Numbered from the stretch's first letter, positions 36,347 to 46,131 are shown. The stretch: DNA of 64,000 nucleotides from DATJPW01 sp963752855 (GCA_963752855.1 CAVVZX010000052.1:124001-188000), one strand, 5' to 3'. Translations and numbers: made by a program. Notes: generated by a model from the letters alone, not told the origin.

Positions 36347-38959
36347 TCAAATTTTCTGCTTCCACTGGGCTAATACGTTGAGCGCTTCAAGCGGAGTAAT
36401 ATCATCAAGATTCATCTGTTCCAAATCCTTCAAAATATCTTGGCCGGGATTACCGAACAGCTCCGGCTGAAATGCGCTCACGGCCTGATTTGCAGCATTG
36501 GGCCTGCCTGCGATCACAGGAAGTCCTCTCAAATCCAGTTCGTTTCTCTCCAGGCCGGATAAAATCTCTCTCGCGCGATTTATTACAAAATCGGGGATAC
36601 CTGCGAGTTTCGCGACTTGTATCCCGTAAGATCGGCTGCAACCCCCCGGCACGATCTTTCTCAGAAATACCACCCGATCTTCCCACTCTCGCACGGCTAT
36701 GTTGTAGTTGCGAACTCTCGTCTTCACCCGAGCGATATCCACAAGCTCATGGTAATGAGTGGCGAAAAGCGTCCGTGGGCCGCCGTCCGATTTGTCATGA
36801 AGGAACTCCGTGACCGCCCAAGCTATTGATAAACCGTCGAAGGTGCTGGTCCCGCGGCCGACTTCGTCCAAAAGAACCAGGGAACGGTCAGTGGCGCTGT
36901 GCAATATTTCCGCGGTTTCGTTCATTTCAACCATGAATGTCGATTGACCGAAGGCGAGGTAATCCGCGGCCCCTATCCTTGTGAAAATCCGATCCACTGT
37001 CCCCACGGACGCTTCCTTGGCCGAAACAAGGCTGCCCATTTGAGCCATGATAACTATGAGCGCAGTCTGGCGGAGATAAGTGGATTTTCCGGCCATGTTC
37101 GGCCCGGTTATGATAAGGATCTGATCGGACGAGCGGTTCAGCAGCACATCATTGGGAACATACGTTTCTCCATGCTCGAAGGTTTCAACCACAGGATGAC
37201 GACCTTCGGCAATCCGGATTTCGTCCCTCTGATGGATTTCCGGCCGGGTATACCCCCGGAGAGCGGCTAATTCAGCCAGCGAAACGAGCACATCCAAAGT
37301 GGCTATGGCCGCGGCGGTGGCCTGTATTCTCGGGATTACTTCCAGAAGCCTGTGTCTCAACAGGTCAAAGATCTCGGCTTCCAGTTCGATAATCCTGTCC
37401 TGCGCGTTGAGGACCTTCAGCTCATACTCTTTCAGGTCTTCGGTAATGTACCGCTCCGCGTTTACCAGCGTCTGTTTACGGATATAGTTCGCAGGAATCT
37501 TGTTCTGGTGGGTCTTGGTGATTTCTATGTAATAGCCGAATACTCGATTGTATCCTACTTTCAGGTTCGGGATGCCTGTCGCCTCCCTTTCACTGGCTTC
37601 GATATTCGCAATCCATTGCTTGCCGCTTCGACTGATTCCGCGCAACTCGTCTAATTCTTCATTGTACCCGTCCCGAATCACACCTCCATCCTTGATATTC
37701 CAAGGCGGGGAATCAACCAACACCGATTCAATGGCATGCGCAACGTAGGACAAATCGTCCATCTGCCGGAAATCGTCGCTCAGCGCAGTTTCGAGATCTT
37801 GCAACAGCTTTATCAAAGACGGTATCTGCTCGGCCGAAGAGCGTAACTGGATCAGATCTCGGGGATTGGCGCTTTTCAGGGAGATTTTCCCGGCTATTCT
37901 TTCCAGGTCCCCCATTTCCTTGAGAACGCTCCGCAGGTCGGACTTCAACACGGTATTCTCAACCAGAGCTTCAACCGTTTCACTCCGCCGGAAGATCTCA
38001 TCCACGTCCAGCAGCGGGTAAGCGATCCACTGCCGCATAAGACGCGCGCCCATTGCCGTGACTGTCCGATCAAGAAGTTGAACCAGCGTTCCGGTGGTTG
38101 TTCCATCCTTGATGTTTTTGAATATTTCAAGATTCCTGAGAGTCGCCTGGTCGAGCACCATATAATTGCCCAGGTGATACACACGGGGCGGTTTAACATG
38201 CGCAGGAGCGTAAGACCTGGTCTGTCTGACATAGCTGACAATGATTCCCGCTGCGAGGGTCATTGGCGAATCTTCAGAGAGACCGAAACCCTCAAGATTC
38301 TGCACTCCGTACTGCTCCCGAAGCGCCTCACCACAAGTACGGACATCGCACATCCAATCTTCCACCGGATGGACGTAGAATGACTGGTCCAAAAGCGCTT
38401 GAAGGTTTTCCCGGCCGGACAGATGCTCCGGGAAGAGCACCTCTTTAGGTTCTAAGCGTCGCAATTCCTGTGACGCGAGCGAGGCATCCGAAGTCTGGGT
38501 CACCTGCAAATCGCCGGTGGATAGGTCAAAGGCCGCCAACGCCACATCCGCGCCTTTCGTAACCAAAGCGACAACAAAGTGGTTCTCTTCAGCCTTGAGA
38601 ATTCCCGGCTCTTCAGTCAATCCCGGCGTTAGCACTCTGGTGACTTCGCGGCGAACGATCCCTTTGGCTTGTCGAGGGTCTTCCATCTGATCGCATACAG
38701 CTACTCGTTGGCCGGCTGCGAGTAATCGCGAGATATAGCCGGACGCGGCATGATGCGGGAACCCGCACAGAGGGACACTCCCTTCCTTATTCTTATCCCT
38801 CGTCGTTAGAGCTATATCCAATATTTTTGAGGCTGTTTTCGCGTCCTCGAAGAACATCTCGTAGAAATCACCCATTCTGAAGAGAAGGATCGCGTCGGGA
38901 TGACGCTCCTTCTGTTCGCGATACTGGCGCATCATGGGTGTGAGGTTCTCGTCCGTCAC
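36347..38959 (-). CDS. mutS: DNA mismatch repair ATPase MutS
   Basis: Mismatch-recognition ATPase of 870 residues. The N-terminal mismatch-binding domain has LLFRMGDFYEMFFEDA (Phe-x-Glu wedge). The ATPase has ITGPNMAGKSTYLRQ (Walker A), LVLLDEVGRGTSTFDGLS (Walker B/signature) and FATHYHELVDIA. The GTG start at 38959 fits the usual N-terminus TDENLTPMMRQYREQK; an ATG at 39106 would add residues encoded by a hairpin repeat. mutL is not in the window. Confidence 0.94.
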   Translation of the reverse strand: MTDENLTPMMRQYREQKERHPDAILLFRMGDFYEMFFEDAKTASKILDIALTTRDKNKEGSVPLCGFPHHAASGYISRLLAAGQRVAVCDQMEDPRQAKGIVRREVTRVLTPGLTEEPGILKAEENHFVVALVTKGADVALAAFDLSTGDLQVTQTSDASLASQELRRLEPKEVLFPEHLSGRENLQALLDQSFYVHPVEDWMCDVRTCGEALREQYGVQNLEGFGLSEDSPMTLAAGIIVSYVRQTRSYAPAHVKPPRVYHLGNYMVLDQATLRNLEIFKNIKDGTTTGTLVQLLDRTVTAMGARLMRQWIAYPLLDVDEIFRRSETVEALVENTVLKSDLRSVLKEMGDLERIAGKISLKSANPRDLIQLRSSAEQIPSLIKLLQDLETALSDDFRQMDDLSYVAHAIESVLVDSPPWNIKDGGVIRDGYNEELDELRGISRSGKQWIANIEASEREATGIPNLKVGYNRVFGYYIEITKTHQNKIPANYIRKQTLVNAERYITEDLKEYELKVLNAQDRIIELEAEIFDLLRHRLLEVIPRIQATAAAIATLDVLVSLAELAALRGYTRPEIHQRDEIRIAEGRHPVVETFEHGETYVPNDVLLNRSSDQILIITGPNMAGKSTYLRQTALIVIMAQMGSLVSAKEASVGTVDRIFTRIGAADYLAFGQSTFMVEMNETAEILHSATDRSLVLLDEVGRGTSTFDGLSIAWAVTEFLHDKSDGGPRTLFATHYHELVDIARVKTRVRNYNIAVREWEDRVVFLRKIVPGGCSRSYGIQVAKLAGIPDFVINRAREILSGLERNELDLRGLPVIAGRPNAANQAVSAFQPELFGNPGQDILKDLEQMNLDDITPLEALNVLAQWKQKI

Positions 38960-39044
38960 GGTTTGTCCCTGGGAAAATATGATTCGAGAACAATAACGAT
39001 TCCACCGTAATGTGTCCAGCCCTAGATTTTTTTTGAAGAGCTTT

Positions 39045-39100
39045 CCGGGGAACCCTTTTTTCTGCAAAAAAGGGTTCCCCGGACCCTTCCCAAAAAACTC
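39045..39100. repeat. Perfect 17-bp hairpin element, copy 1
   Basis: Arms CCGGGGAACCCTTTTTT (39045-39061) and its complement (39066-39082) close a 4-base loop. It is preceded by GAAGAGCTTT and followed by ACCCTTCCCAAAAAACTC. A second element at 46562-46630 has the same outer CCGGGGA/TCCCCGG arms and the same A/C-rich flank, so this is a small repeat family. The T-run could also act as a terminator for the minus strand upstream of mutS. Confidence 0.65.
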
Positions 39101-39159
39101 TAACATTCTTTTGCACCTAATTATTGAGGTGGTACTTCTTCAGTTACGGGCGGCCAAAG

Positions 39160-39240
39160 ACTGCCATTGCCAGCGCAGCGAAGCAATCTCCGAACTTGGA
39201 CCGATTGCTTCGCCGTTTCACTCTTCGCGACGGCACAACC
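39160..39240. repeat. Degraded copy of the TCATTGCGAGC-type repeat
   Basis: Contains CAGCGCAGCGAAGCAATCTCC and GATTGCTTCGCCG with a CTCTTCGCGACGGCAC end, resembling the element at 27867-27951 with several differences. Confidence 0.5.
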
Positions 39241-39322
39241 CACGCCCCCCATGACTGAATGACTATCCGAGGCGTAAAGTTGAGTTCGCATGAAAACAAA
39301 AAATGCGGTAATATTTCAACTC

Positions 39323-39355
39323 TTCTCTGCGCTCTCTGCGAACTCTGCGGTGAGA
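39323..39355. repeat. TTCTCTGCGCTCTCTGCG repeat, left copy
   Basis: The 18-base TTCTCTGCGCTCTCTGCG at 39323-39340, followed by CTCTGCGGTGAGA, is repeated in the same orientation at 40150-40182. The two copies bracket the MNT/HEPN gene pair. Confidence 0.6.
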
Positions 39356-39385
39356 AGTCCGACAAGGCATGATATAATAAAAGTT

Positions 39386-39656
39386 ATGATTACCGATAAG
39401 GACAAACAGATAATTAAAGAGACAGCCGCCAAGTACCCGCGTAAGACGCGTACTGCTCTTTGGGTCCAGCCTTTTCCCTGATAAGGAAAGCCACGATATC
39501 GATATTGGGATAGAAGGCTTTGACGAAAAGGATTTTTTCACATTTTATGGAGAACTCCTCTTTGCCTTGTCAAAACCCGTGGATATCGTTGATCTGTCCG
39601 TAAAAACCCGTCTCGTCCAACTCATCGAGCAAGAAGGCATATCTCTCGATGCCTGA
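39386..39656 (+). CDS. MNT-type nucleotidyltransferase (MntA-like antitoxin), one +1 frameshift
   Basis: A small nucleotidyltransferase of about 89 residues after removing one extra base near 39450. The motif LLFGSSLFPDKESHDIDIG (G-S-x10-D-I-D) is that of MNT antitoxins, which AMPylate HEPN toxins. The C-terminus is SKPVDIVDLSVKTRLVQLIE. It overlaps the HEPN gene start by 8 bases, typical of MntA-HepT pairs. TATAAT-like sequence lies just upstream (39374). The frameshift disables the gene as written. Confidence 0.7.
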
Positions 39657-40066
39657 TTATCGTCTTCGTATTGAAGCCGAGTACGAGGAATTGGAAAGCA
39701 CTCTCTCCGCTCTGCCAAACCGCCCTTTGTCAACTCTCTCCAAATTGGAGCTTGCCGGCGCGGCAGCACTGCTTCACAATTTTTACAATGGCATCGAAAA
39801 CATTCTCAAACTTGTCTTCCGCTTAAAGGGGTTTCCTATTCCGCGAAGGAGAATTCTGGCATAAAGATCTGCTCGGTCTAGCAGAGGAACAAGGAATCCT
39901 GTCTAACTCATTGCTGGAAGACTTGAAGCGCTATCTTGCATTTCGCCACTATTTTGGTCACGGCTACGCCCTGAATCTCGTCCCTGGGCGGCTGGAGCCG
40001 CTTGCGGCAGATGCGCCAGCGGTGTTCGCCAAGTTCAAGGTCGAGATTGAGAATTGCATGAGCTGA
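39649..40066 (+). CDS. HEPN-domain protein (HepT-like toxin), one +1 frameshift
   Basis: About 138 residues after removing an extra base near 39845. Helical HEPN fold with ELAGAAALLHNFYNGIENIL (about 32-51) and then LKRYLAFRHYFGHGYALNL, which holds the catalytic R-x4-H RNase motif (RHYFGH). The gene overlaps its MNT partner. Both genes carry a single extra base, as do many housekeeping genes here, so the system may be intact in the cell. Confidence 0.7.
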
Positions 40067-40149
40067 TAACTTCTGCTCGCAACCTGAGCAAATAAGATGC
40101 CCGTAGCTATGTTATTTTGTGAAGAGCCTAACTCTGTATTTCTTGGACT

Positions 40150-40182
40150 TTCTCTGCGCTCTCTGCGTTTCTGCGGTGAAAG
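40150..40182. repeat. TTCTCTGCGCTCTCTGCG repeat, right copy
   Basis: Identical 18-base core to 39323-39340 followed by TTTCTGCGGTGAAA. Direct orientation relative to the left copy. Confidence 0.6.
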
Positions 40183-40211
40183 ATTTCTTGCTTTCGGATA
40201 GGGGATGACCA

Positions 40212-40388
40212 ATGGACAGAGCGGCTCTCTTGAAACAACTATCGGATCGAAACTTTGAGCATTGGCGATCGAGAGGATTATCACCCGTCAAGTCCAAGCA
40301 ATTGGTGGCCGACAAGATGGAATCCTGGAAAACCCTGAGCGATGAACAGCTCCAAAAACTGTTGGAGCAAGAAGAAGCGGAATATTAA
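40212..40388 (+). CDS. Small hypothetical protein (58 residues)
   Basis: Begins MDRAALLKQLSDRNFEHWRS and ends LLEQEEAEY, highly charged and helical. An AGGGG ribosome site lies 7 bases upstream. No family recognised. It lies just right of the direct repeat that flanks the MNT/HEPN pair. Confidence 0.45.
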   Translation: MDRAALLKQLSDRNFEHWRSRGLSPVKSKQLVADKMESWKTLSDEQLQKLLEQEEAEY

Positions 40389-40648
40389 GAACCCTGATCC
40401 ATAAGAGTTTTCCGGAAGCAAGGAACTGCCTGCTGCCTCATTGGAGAGTGAAGACGGCTACATTGGAGTAAGATTGTTGTTCCTGAACCCCTTTTGGAGT
40501 TGATCGGATCATTCAATTCACAGGTCTCTAGAAAAGACTCCTCTGAAGAACTTTCGGCGGCCAAAAAACTCCCAAGACCATCCATGTGTTATAAGGATGC
40601 CGGGTTCCCATGAAAAAATGAGTGTCCTTGTCGGGGCCACATATTTCG

Positions 40649-41106
40649 TCAAAGAAACTTCTTTTTGACGCTTAGGGCAGCCGCTTCATCGTCCCCTAAT
40701 CTTTCTGCTTCCTTCAACCACAATACACCCATTTCCCAATCGATAAGACTTGCGGAATGTGGGCCTTCGCTGTCGTCACACTCAAAAATGTATAGAAACT
40801 TGAACGGAATTTTTCGCAGCGACTTCGGAGGTTCTCCGAAGAGGGGGATTTGTTTAAATATCTCCAGTGACTTATCGTCCCATTCTTCGTCTTCGGGGTG
40901 TATTTCGAGATCCAGGACGCGAGAGGGGCGCACCATACCCAAGGAGGTTCGCTCATGAATTCGTACAATCGCCTGAGTTCATTCAGTGAATGAACGGGCA
41001 CGTTGCTAAGTATTTCCTTTCTTTTCTGCCACCCGCTCTCTGTACCGATTCGGGGACCTACAATTCGGATTGATCCTAGGTCTGGTTTCCGGCTTTCTTT
41101 TCTCAT
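40649..41106 (-). CDS. Hypothetical protein, frameshifted
   Basis: About 150 residues read across a frame change near 40930 (one missing or two extra bases). The N-terminal part is LGSIRIVGPRIGTESGWQKR, then HSLNELRRLYEFMSEPPWV; after the shift come SRVLDLEIHPEDEEWDDKSL, IPFKFLYIFECDDSEGP, and SLIDWEMGVLWLKEAERLGD to SVKKKFL. The Cys-Asp-Asp and DWE-G motifs recall a family of small uncharacterised proteins, but I cannot name it. No clear ribosome site. Confidence 0.45.
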
Positions 41107-41224
41107 ATAATTTGAAGCGCCGTGAGGAGCTAAGGCAACCTTGATCCATTGGTATTTTGCGAATTGCTGCTCGGGAGGGAGATACCGGTAATCTATGGGA
41201 TACAGTCTAATACGAATGCGCTTC

Positions 41225-42286
41225 TTAACAAGTGACTCTCAAGTATGGAAAGTCGGTCATCGACCGAACCATGTTAGGATCACTTTCGAGCTGTCTCAGC
41301 CGACGACAAAGTGCTTCCTCTACTTCATCGAGAGATTTGAATGCCTTGTTCGGCATGGCTTTTTCTCTCAGATCTTCCCAGACATGCTCGACCGGATTGA
41401 GTTCCGGGCTATGTGGAGGTTGCGGGAGCAGTCTTATGTTTGATGGTACCCTTAGTTTTTTTGCCACGTGCCATCCTGCTTGGTCGATGAGCATAATCAC
41501 GAAGAAATCTTTGAAGTCCTGCGAAACTTGCTTCAGAAACAGATTCATCATATCGGTGTTGGCGTAGGGAAGGATCAGGGAGGTCATTTTCCCGGATGCC
41601 ATGCACAGAGCCGTGTACACATACACATATGCGCGTACGATCTGTCGAGGGACCTTAGGCCGCATCCCTTCAGGAGCCCAACAGGCCCGAGGCGGGTTGA
41701 TCCTGCCGAATCTTCCTTCATCCTGGGACAGAAGGGCCACGGGCCGGGAGTCGTCGGGATCTCTTTGAGCGAGAATTCCGTTGATCTTCTCGGGAAACTC
41801 TTTCTTGAACTCTTCTTGGACTTCCTCTCGGGATTTCACATGGCTGGGTCTCGGCACCACCTTGCGCTACCCATTTCTGTGCAAGAACCTGTAAACGACA
41901 GAATGATGCAATGGTTTGCCCACACGGTCCTCAAGAGCCTCCCGGATCCGAGCTACAGTAGTGATCTCTCCCTTTGCAGCGCTGTCGAAAAAGGGCTTCA
42001 ACAAGAGGATTTCTTCTTCCCTACTCATATGCCCATTTCGCGGCTCAGGAATTCCAGTGCCCAAGATTCCTTCAAGACCCGATCTATTGTAGGCCGAAAT
42101 CCAGTTGTGCACACTGTGAACCGACACCCCCATATGAAGGGCTATTTCTTCCGCAGGTCTCGGATCTACAGTGGCATTCAAAATTACCAACAATTTCTGG
42201 GCGGTCTTGCGATCCGGAGTGGCCTTCAGTCGGATCCGGAGGTCTTCTTCCGACATATGCGGACGGGCTTTGGTGATCCTTGCCAT
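41225..42286 (-). mobile_element. IS630-family transposase interrupted by one amber codon
   Basis: A 353-codon transposase reading in a single frame. The N-terminal helix-turn-helix (MARITKARPHMSEEDLRIRL, EEIALHMGVSVHSVHNW) runs to RFLHRNG, then TAG at 41867-41869, then RKVVPRPSHVKSREEVQEEF. The DDE core is intact: LLSQDEGRFGRI (first Asp), IMLIDQAGWHVAKKL (second Asp) and PPHSPELNPVEHVWEDLR (Glu). The family usually has Trp at the TAG position (TGG to TAG). GGGAGG lies upstream of the ATG. Terminal inverted repeats were not identified. Confidence 0.82.
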
Positions 42287-42484
42287 GACTACCTCCCGTA
42301 GCCTGGGAGGACATAGCAGGAACGGCGAAACTACGCGAGGCCAAATTACATTTTCGGCCCGCGCATTGGTATAACCCATTGACCATCTTGAGTAATCCCC
42401 GCCGTGCAAATAACCTCGACATACTTCTGAGATGGCCACGGATAGGTCATAACGGTAATGAAGATTTTGGTTTCTTCATGCTCG

Positions 42485-43356
42485 TCATCCATCAGGTGCT
42501 CCCAAATGGATTATAGGCAGACCGGTCCTTTCATTAATGAGCATAGCCAGATGAGATCTATGACAGAAAGAAGGATCCGACTCCATGCAGATCAAGGCTG
42601 TAGGTTTTGCAACGGCAACCGTTGTAAGGGAATCCAGCCACCGGGACTTTTTGGTCAAGACCCCCGAACGATAACGCTTGAAGAGTATTTCGTAATCGCT
42701 GAGCGATTTCAAATCTATTCTATCGGATGCAGGTATACCCAATTCGGGGAATCCACGGTATTCAATACCCAAATTCTCACTTAGACACAGAGAGTAGTCT
42801 TGTGATAACCAAAATTGCGAGAAGAAGGATTGTTCCTGACATCGGCTAGCGTGCTTATACCGCATTTCAACAATTTGTTGAGAAAAGCGTCAATCGAGAG
42901 GCCTTGATGACCCATCGTGTAAACCGCTTTGTCTGCATGCGGCTTTGCCTGGACACGTCTGCCTGAATTTTCACAATTAATGGTAAACCAAGAATATCGA
43001 GAGTAGACGCTGTCGATCAACTCGTTGATCGTCAGTTCCTCGTATCTAAGGATAATTCTGCATACGTCCTGAAACTCCTTAGGCGGCTCTACGACGGACT
43101 TGTAGGCTGAGGTCAAACTCCATCCTGTGGGAGCAATTTCTTGCACCAACCCTACTTTCTTCAGAGCAAGGATCTCTTGGTGCAAAAGAAATGAATAAGG
43201 CCCATATTTGTATGGGACGAAGGAATAGAAAGCAGGTCCACCACGAGAATAAGTCTCGTGGGAGAGGAGAAAGGCCCATTTCATAAGCTTGATTCTGGTG
43301 AGTGATCCCCCTGCTTTTCCCAACATGTAAAGTAAAATCCGCTGCCGATTTAGCAA
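42485..43356 (-). CDS. DUF488 protein with N-terminal SocA/Panacea-like domain (frameshift)
   Basis: About 290 residues across a frame change near 42790. The N-terminal 130 residues (RILLYMLGKAGGSLTRIKLM, FYSFVPYKYGPYSFLLHQEI) resemble DUF4065/Panacea (SocA-like) domains. The C-terminal part is DUF488: GHQGLSIDAFLNKLLKCGI, LADVRNNPSSRNFGYHK, then GIEYRGFPELGIP and ALICMESDPSFCHRSHLA. The TTG start at 43356 has AGGAGG seven bases upstream. DUF488 proteins are of unknown function; the fusion suggests a regulatory or defence role. The shift is one missing or two extra bases. Confidence 0.65.
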
Positions 43357-43622
43357 GAGCCGACCTCCTGGAAAGTTGGCGGATTATACCTCTGCCAAAC
43401 CATTCGTCAACGGATTAAACCGAAGGATCCAAAATAGAGCAGGCTCGGATTTTGGCCGCTGATACATGACTGGAAAAACCATTAAGGAAATGGTTGACAA
43501 GAATTCGTGTTGTCCAAATGCTACCCATCGGAACCCAAGGTTGGTGCATCTCCCGCTTGATCCATGCAATTTTACCAAAAATTCTGTTTTGGCTCAGATG
43601 GCCCGTGGAACGATGCCGGCTC

Positions 43623-43811
43623 TCACCGTCGCATGATGGCTGGCACAATCGAGTCGTCCAGAGTTAGAACGTACATGATTATGGCTGCCAGCATTATGAC
43701 GACGGCCAGCCAGACTCGCCAGTCCTTGTGGAATTTCCTGCCGCTTGATTCGGTGTTGTCTTCTCGAACGTGCCTGTGTGACTCTGAGTGGTTGTGACTA
43801 TGATGTGTCAT
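43623..43811 (-). CDS. Small membrane protein with His-rich N-terminus
   Basis: A 62-residue protein. The N-terminus is His-rich (MTHHSHNHSESHRHVRED), followed by one transmembrane helix (VWLAVVIMLAAIIMYVLTL, about 33-51) and the short tail DDSIVPAIMRR. GAAGGA lies six bases upstream. His-rich ends can bind metals; this is inference. It follows the CMD gene by 30 bases on the same strand. Confidence 0.6.
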   Translation of the reverse strand: MTHHSHNHSESHRHVREDNTESSGRKFHKDWRVWLAVVIMLAAIIMYVLTLDDSIVPAIMRR

Positions 43812-43841
43812 AGGTTATCCTTCGTTACAATTACGTATACT

Positions 43842-44391
43842 TCAAAAAGGCTCTTTCGTGTGCTCGGGAAGGGGCACATCAAATGCTTGGGTTATCTCTC
43901 CGACCATTTGGTAAAACCCGCATAAGGTTACGACTTCCAGGAGGCCTTGCACTCCATAGAGTTCTATCATTTTGTTCTGCAGATTTTCCGGGATGGACCT
44001 GAACTCCAGCACAACGTCTATGGTTTCTAGAATTAGAGAGTACGGATGAGGTATTGAGGCCCGATCAAAGTCCAAGATGGCCTCTATCAACTTGTCACTC
44101 AGGCCCGAGGCTCGAGCAGGCGCCAGATGATCTACCCACTCGAAGGCCACTCCAATTCTTCTGGCAATGGATAGACACAATAAATTGATACGCGTCTCGT
44201 GGCAGCTTTCCTTCAAACTTGAGGTAGTATCCCAAGCGCTCAATAAGCTGAGTTAGTTCCGGATGATTCATCAACGGAATGTACAGGCCTCGCACTTTAG
44301 CGCCCTGGGCGGATCGTCTGGCCAAAATCTCGTCGTAAATTTCCTTGGCTTTGCCGGTAAGCTTGCCGGTCGAGTCAGGTAGCGCGGCCAT
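43842..44391 (-). CDS. Carboxymuconolactone decarboxylase (CMD/AhpD-like) family protein, one +1 frameshift
   Basis: About 182 residues after removing an extra base near 44220. Recognisable segments are GKAKEIYDEILARRSAQGA, YIPLMNHPELTQLIERLGYY, then KLPRDAYQF, SIARRIGVAFEWVDHLAPAR and a helical C-terminal region. The C-x-x-C peroxidase pair of AhpD is not evident, so it fits the decarboxylase-like branch. It lies 12 bases downstream of the ThDP enzyme gene, so the two may share a pathway. Confidence 0.75.
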
Positions 44392-44403
44392 GATATATCT
44401 CCT

Positions 44404-46131
44404 CTATTCGTGGTAACTCCAAGATTTCACGGCTTCGGCGAAGGGCTCCACAGGCGTGCCAAATTTTTTGTCGGCCTTTATATCCACCAGAAAAGCCGAT
44501 TTTGCCTCAAGTGCCTGTTGGAAGGCCGGCGCCAACTCCTGCGGTTCACGTACCGTCAGGCTCTTTAGCCCAAGCGCTTTGGCCAAAGTCGCCCAGTCAT
44601 GATCGGGCAGTGATGTCAGTTCAGAGGGCTTTGCGCCTAATTTCGAGGCGCGAAGCCAAACGTTTCCAAAAGCCGAGTTGTTTATGACGACATATATCAC
44701 CGGAACATTGAATCTGGCGGCGGTCTGTATCTCCAGGCCGTGCATAAGCATGCATCCGTCCCCGGTGATTACGACACATGGTCTATCGGGCCTTGCCAGT
44801 TTCACTCCTATTCCGGCCGGAATAGCCCATCCCATGGGGCCGAGGGTTGTCGCGGAAATATAAGTTCTAGGCTCGTAGCTCTCCCAATACTGTCCGGCGA
44901 AAGCCCGATGCGCGCCGCTGTCCACGAGCGCGACGGTTTCTCTGGGCATAACTCTTCTAAGTTCACTGACAATACGTGCAGGATGTATAGGAATGGCGCC
45001 ACTGGAGCAATTGTCCGCGTCGTAGAGGCGAGGTAGCTTGCGGATCCCGTCGATCCACTCCCCGCGAACGCCTTTTCCCGCTTCGAGGTGACCTAGGAGT
45101 TCGTTGGGCTCGAACATTATTCTCTCGATAAAAGCGCCGACGTCCCCTACGACTGTAACTCCGCCGTAAACAGCGCTGATCGCTTCCGGCGCCACGTTGA
45201 CCTGAAATAGGCCCCGTTGTGAAACAAGCTTGGAATTCCAATGCATTGTGTCTCTCTCGTTAAGGCCCGAGCCCAAAACAAGAAGCAATTCCAAATCATC
45301 AGACAGCACCGCAACAGACGCGTGCCTGGTCCCCGCGTAACCGAACACTCCAAGTGACAATGGGTGATCCTCGGGGAAAACCCCTTTGGCCTTTAGTGTC
45401 GTGGCAACCGGAATGTGAAATTCCTCGGCAAATTTGAGCAGTCCTTGCGAGGCGTCAGACCTCTCCGCGCCGTCTCCTGCCAGAACTGCAATCTTATCGG
45501 CCCTCTTCTCGAAAATCTTTCCCGGAGCGACTCTAGCCCAGAAACGATCCATGGCCCCGGAATCCAGTATCCTGGGTTCTGTCACTGACCTATCCAAAGC
45601 CTCGTGAGCCACGGAGATATCAGCTTCCTGTATGTCACGCGGCAGGCTCAAATGCACCGGGCTTTTACGCCGACCGAACATGGTCAACAGCGCTTCGCGA
45701 AAATGGTGATTCAGCAACTTCGGGTTTTCTATGCTGAGAGACATTGCAGTTACAGATCTGAGGATTTCTGTATCGTTGAAACTGGATGCGCTGGCGTCTT
45801 GAAACTCACCGAGCCCTTCCATGAAAGTGGCTACCTCTCCGCTCAGGACAAGCACGGGAGACTGGTCCGTCCAGGCAGTTGAGACCGCAGTCGTCATGTT
45901 TGTAAGACCAGGCCCTCCGATTGCCAGACAAGCGCCGAAATTCCCACTCGCTCGAGAATATCCATCCGCCATATAGCACGCGCCGCCCTCTTGAGCCGCG
46001 ATAATCGGCCTTATTTGTGGTGTGTCGTCAAATGCGGTCAAGAACGGATCTATCAAACCACCAGGAACAAAAAAAAGAGCTTCAACTCCTTCGGTGGCGA
46101 GCGCCTTAAGTATGAAATGCGTCCCCTTCAT
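44404..46131 (-). CDS. Thiamine-diphosphate-dependent enzyme (acetolactate synthase-like)
   Basis: A 575-residue enzyme of the POX/AHAS superfamily. The N-terminal PYR domain has FFVPGGLIDPFLTAF and the activating Glu in AAQEGGACYMADGYSRASG. The central domain follows. The PP domain has the metal/ThDP motif ITGDGCMLMHGLEI to VINNSAFGNVW (about 470-500). The substrate cannot be assigned from sequence; no regulatory AHAS subunit (ilvN) or KARI (ilvC) is adjacent, which argues against a biosynthetic role. The start at 46131 has GGGGAG six bases upstream. It is the first of a CMD/small-membrane-protein cluster on the minus strand. Confidence 0.85.
   Translation of the reverse strand: MKGTHFILKALATEGVEALFFVPGGLIDPFLTAFDDTPQIRPIIAAQEGGACYMADGYSRASGNFGACLAIGGPGLTNMTTAVSTAWTDQSPVLVLSGEVATFMEGLGEFQDASASSFNDTEILRSVTAMSLSIENPKLLNHHFREALLTMFGRRKSPVHLSLPRDIQEADISVAHEALDRSVTEPRILDSGAMDRFWARVAPGKIFEKRADKIAVLAGDGAERSDASQGLLKFAEEFHIPVATTLKAKGVFPEDHPLSLGVFGYAGTRHASVAVLSDDLELLLVLGSGLNERDTMHWNSKLVSQRGLFQVNVAPEAISAVYGGVTVVGDVGAFIERIMFEPNELLGHLEAGKGVRGEWIDGIRKLPRLYDADNCSSGAIPIHPARIVSELRRVMPRETVALVDSGAHRAFAGQYWESYEPRTYISATTLGPMGWAIPAGIGVKLARPDRPCVVITGDGCMLMHGLEIQTAARFNVPVIYVVINNSAFGNVWLRASKLGAKPSELTSLPDHDWATLAKALGLKSLTVREPQELAPAFQQALEAKSAFLVDIKADKKFGTPVEPFAEAVKSWSYHE

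Noticed and set aside
38960..39106. Longer N-terminus for MutS starting at 39106
   Set aside because: The extra residues are encoded by the hairpin repeat; the GTG at 38959 gives the standard MutS start.
41468..42301. 277-codon plus-strand frame
   Set aside because: Antisense of the IS630 transposase, whose DDE motifs are clear.
44095..44391. CMD/AhpD-like break as a possible selenoprotein
   Set aside because: The interruption is a one-base frame change, not an in-frame TGA replacing Cys.
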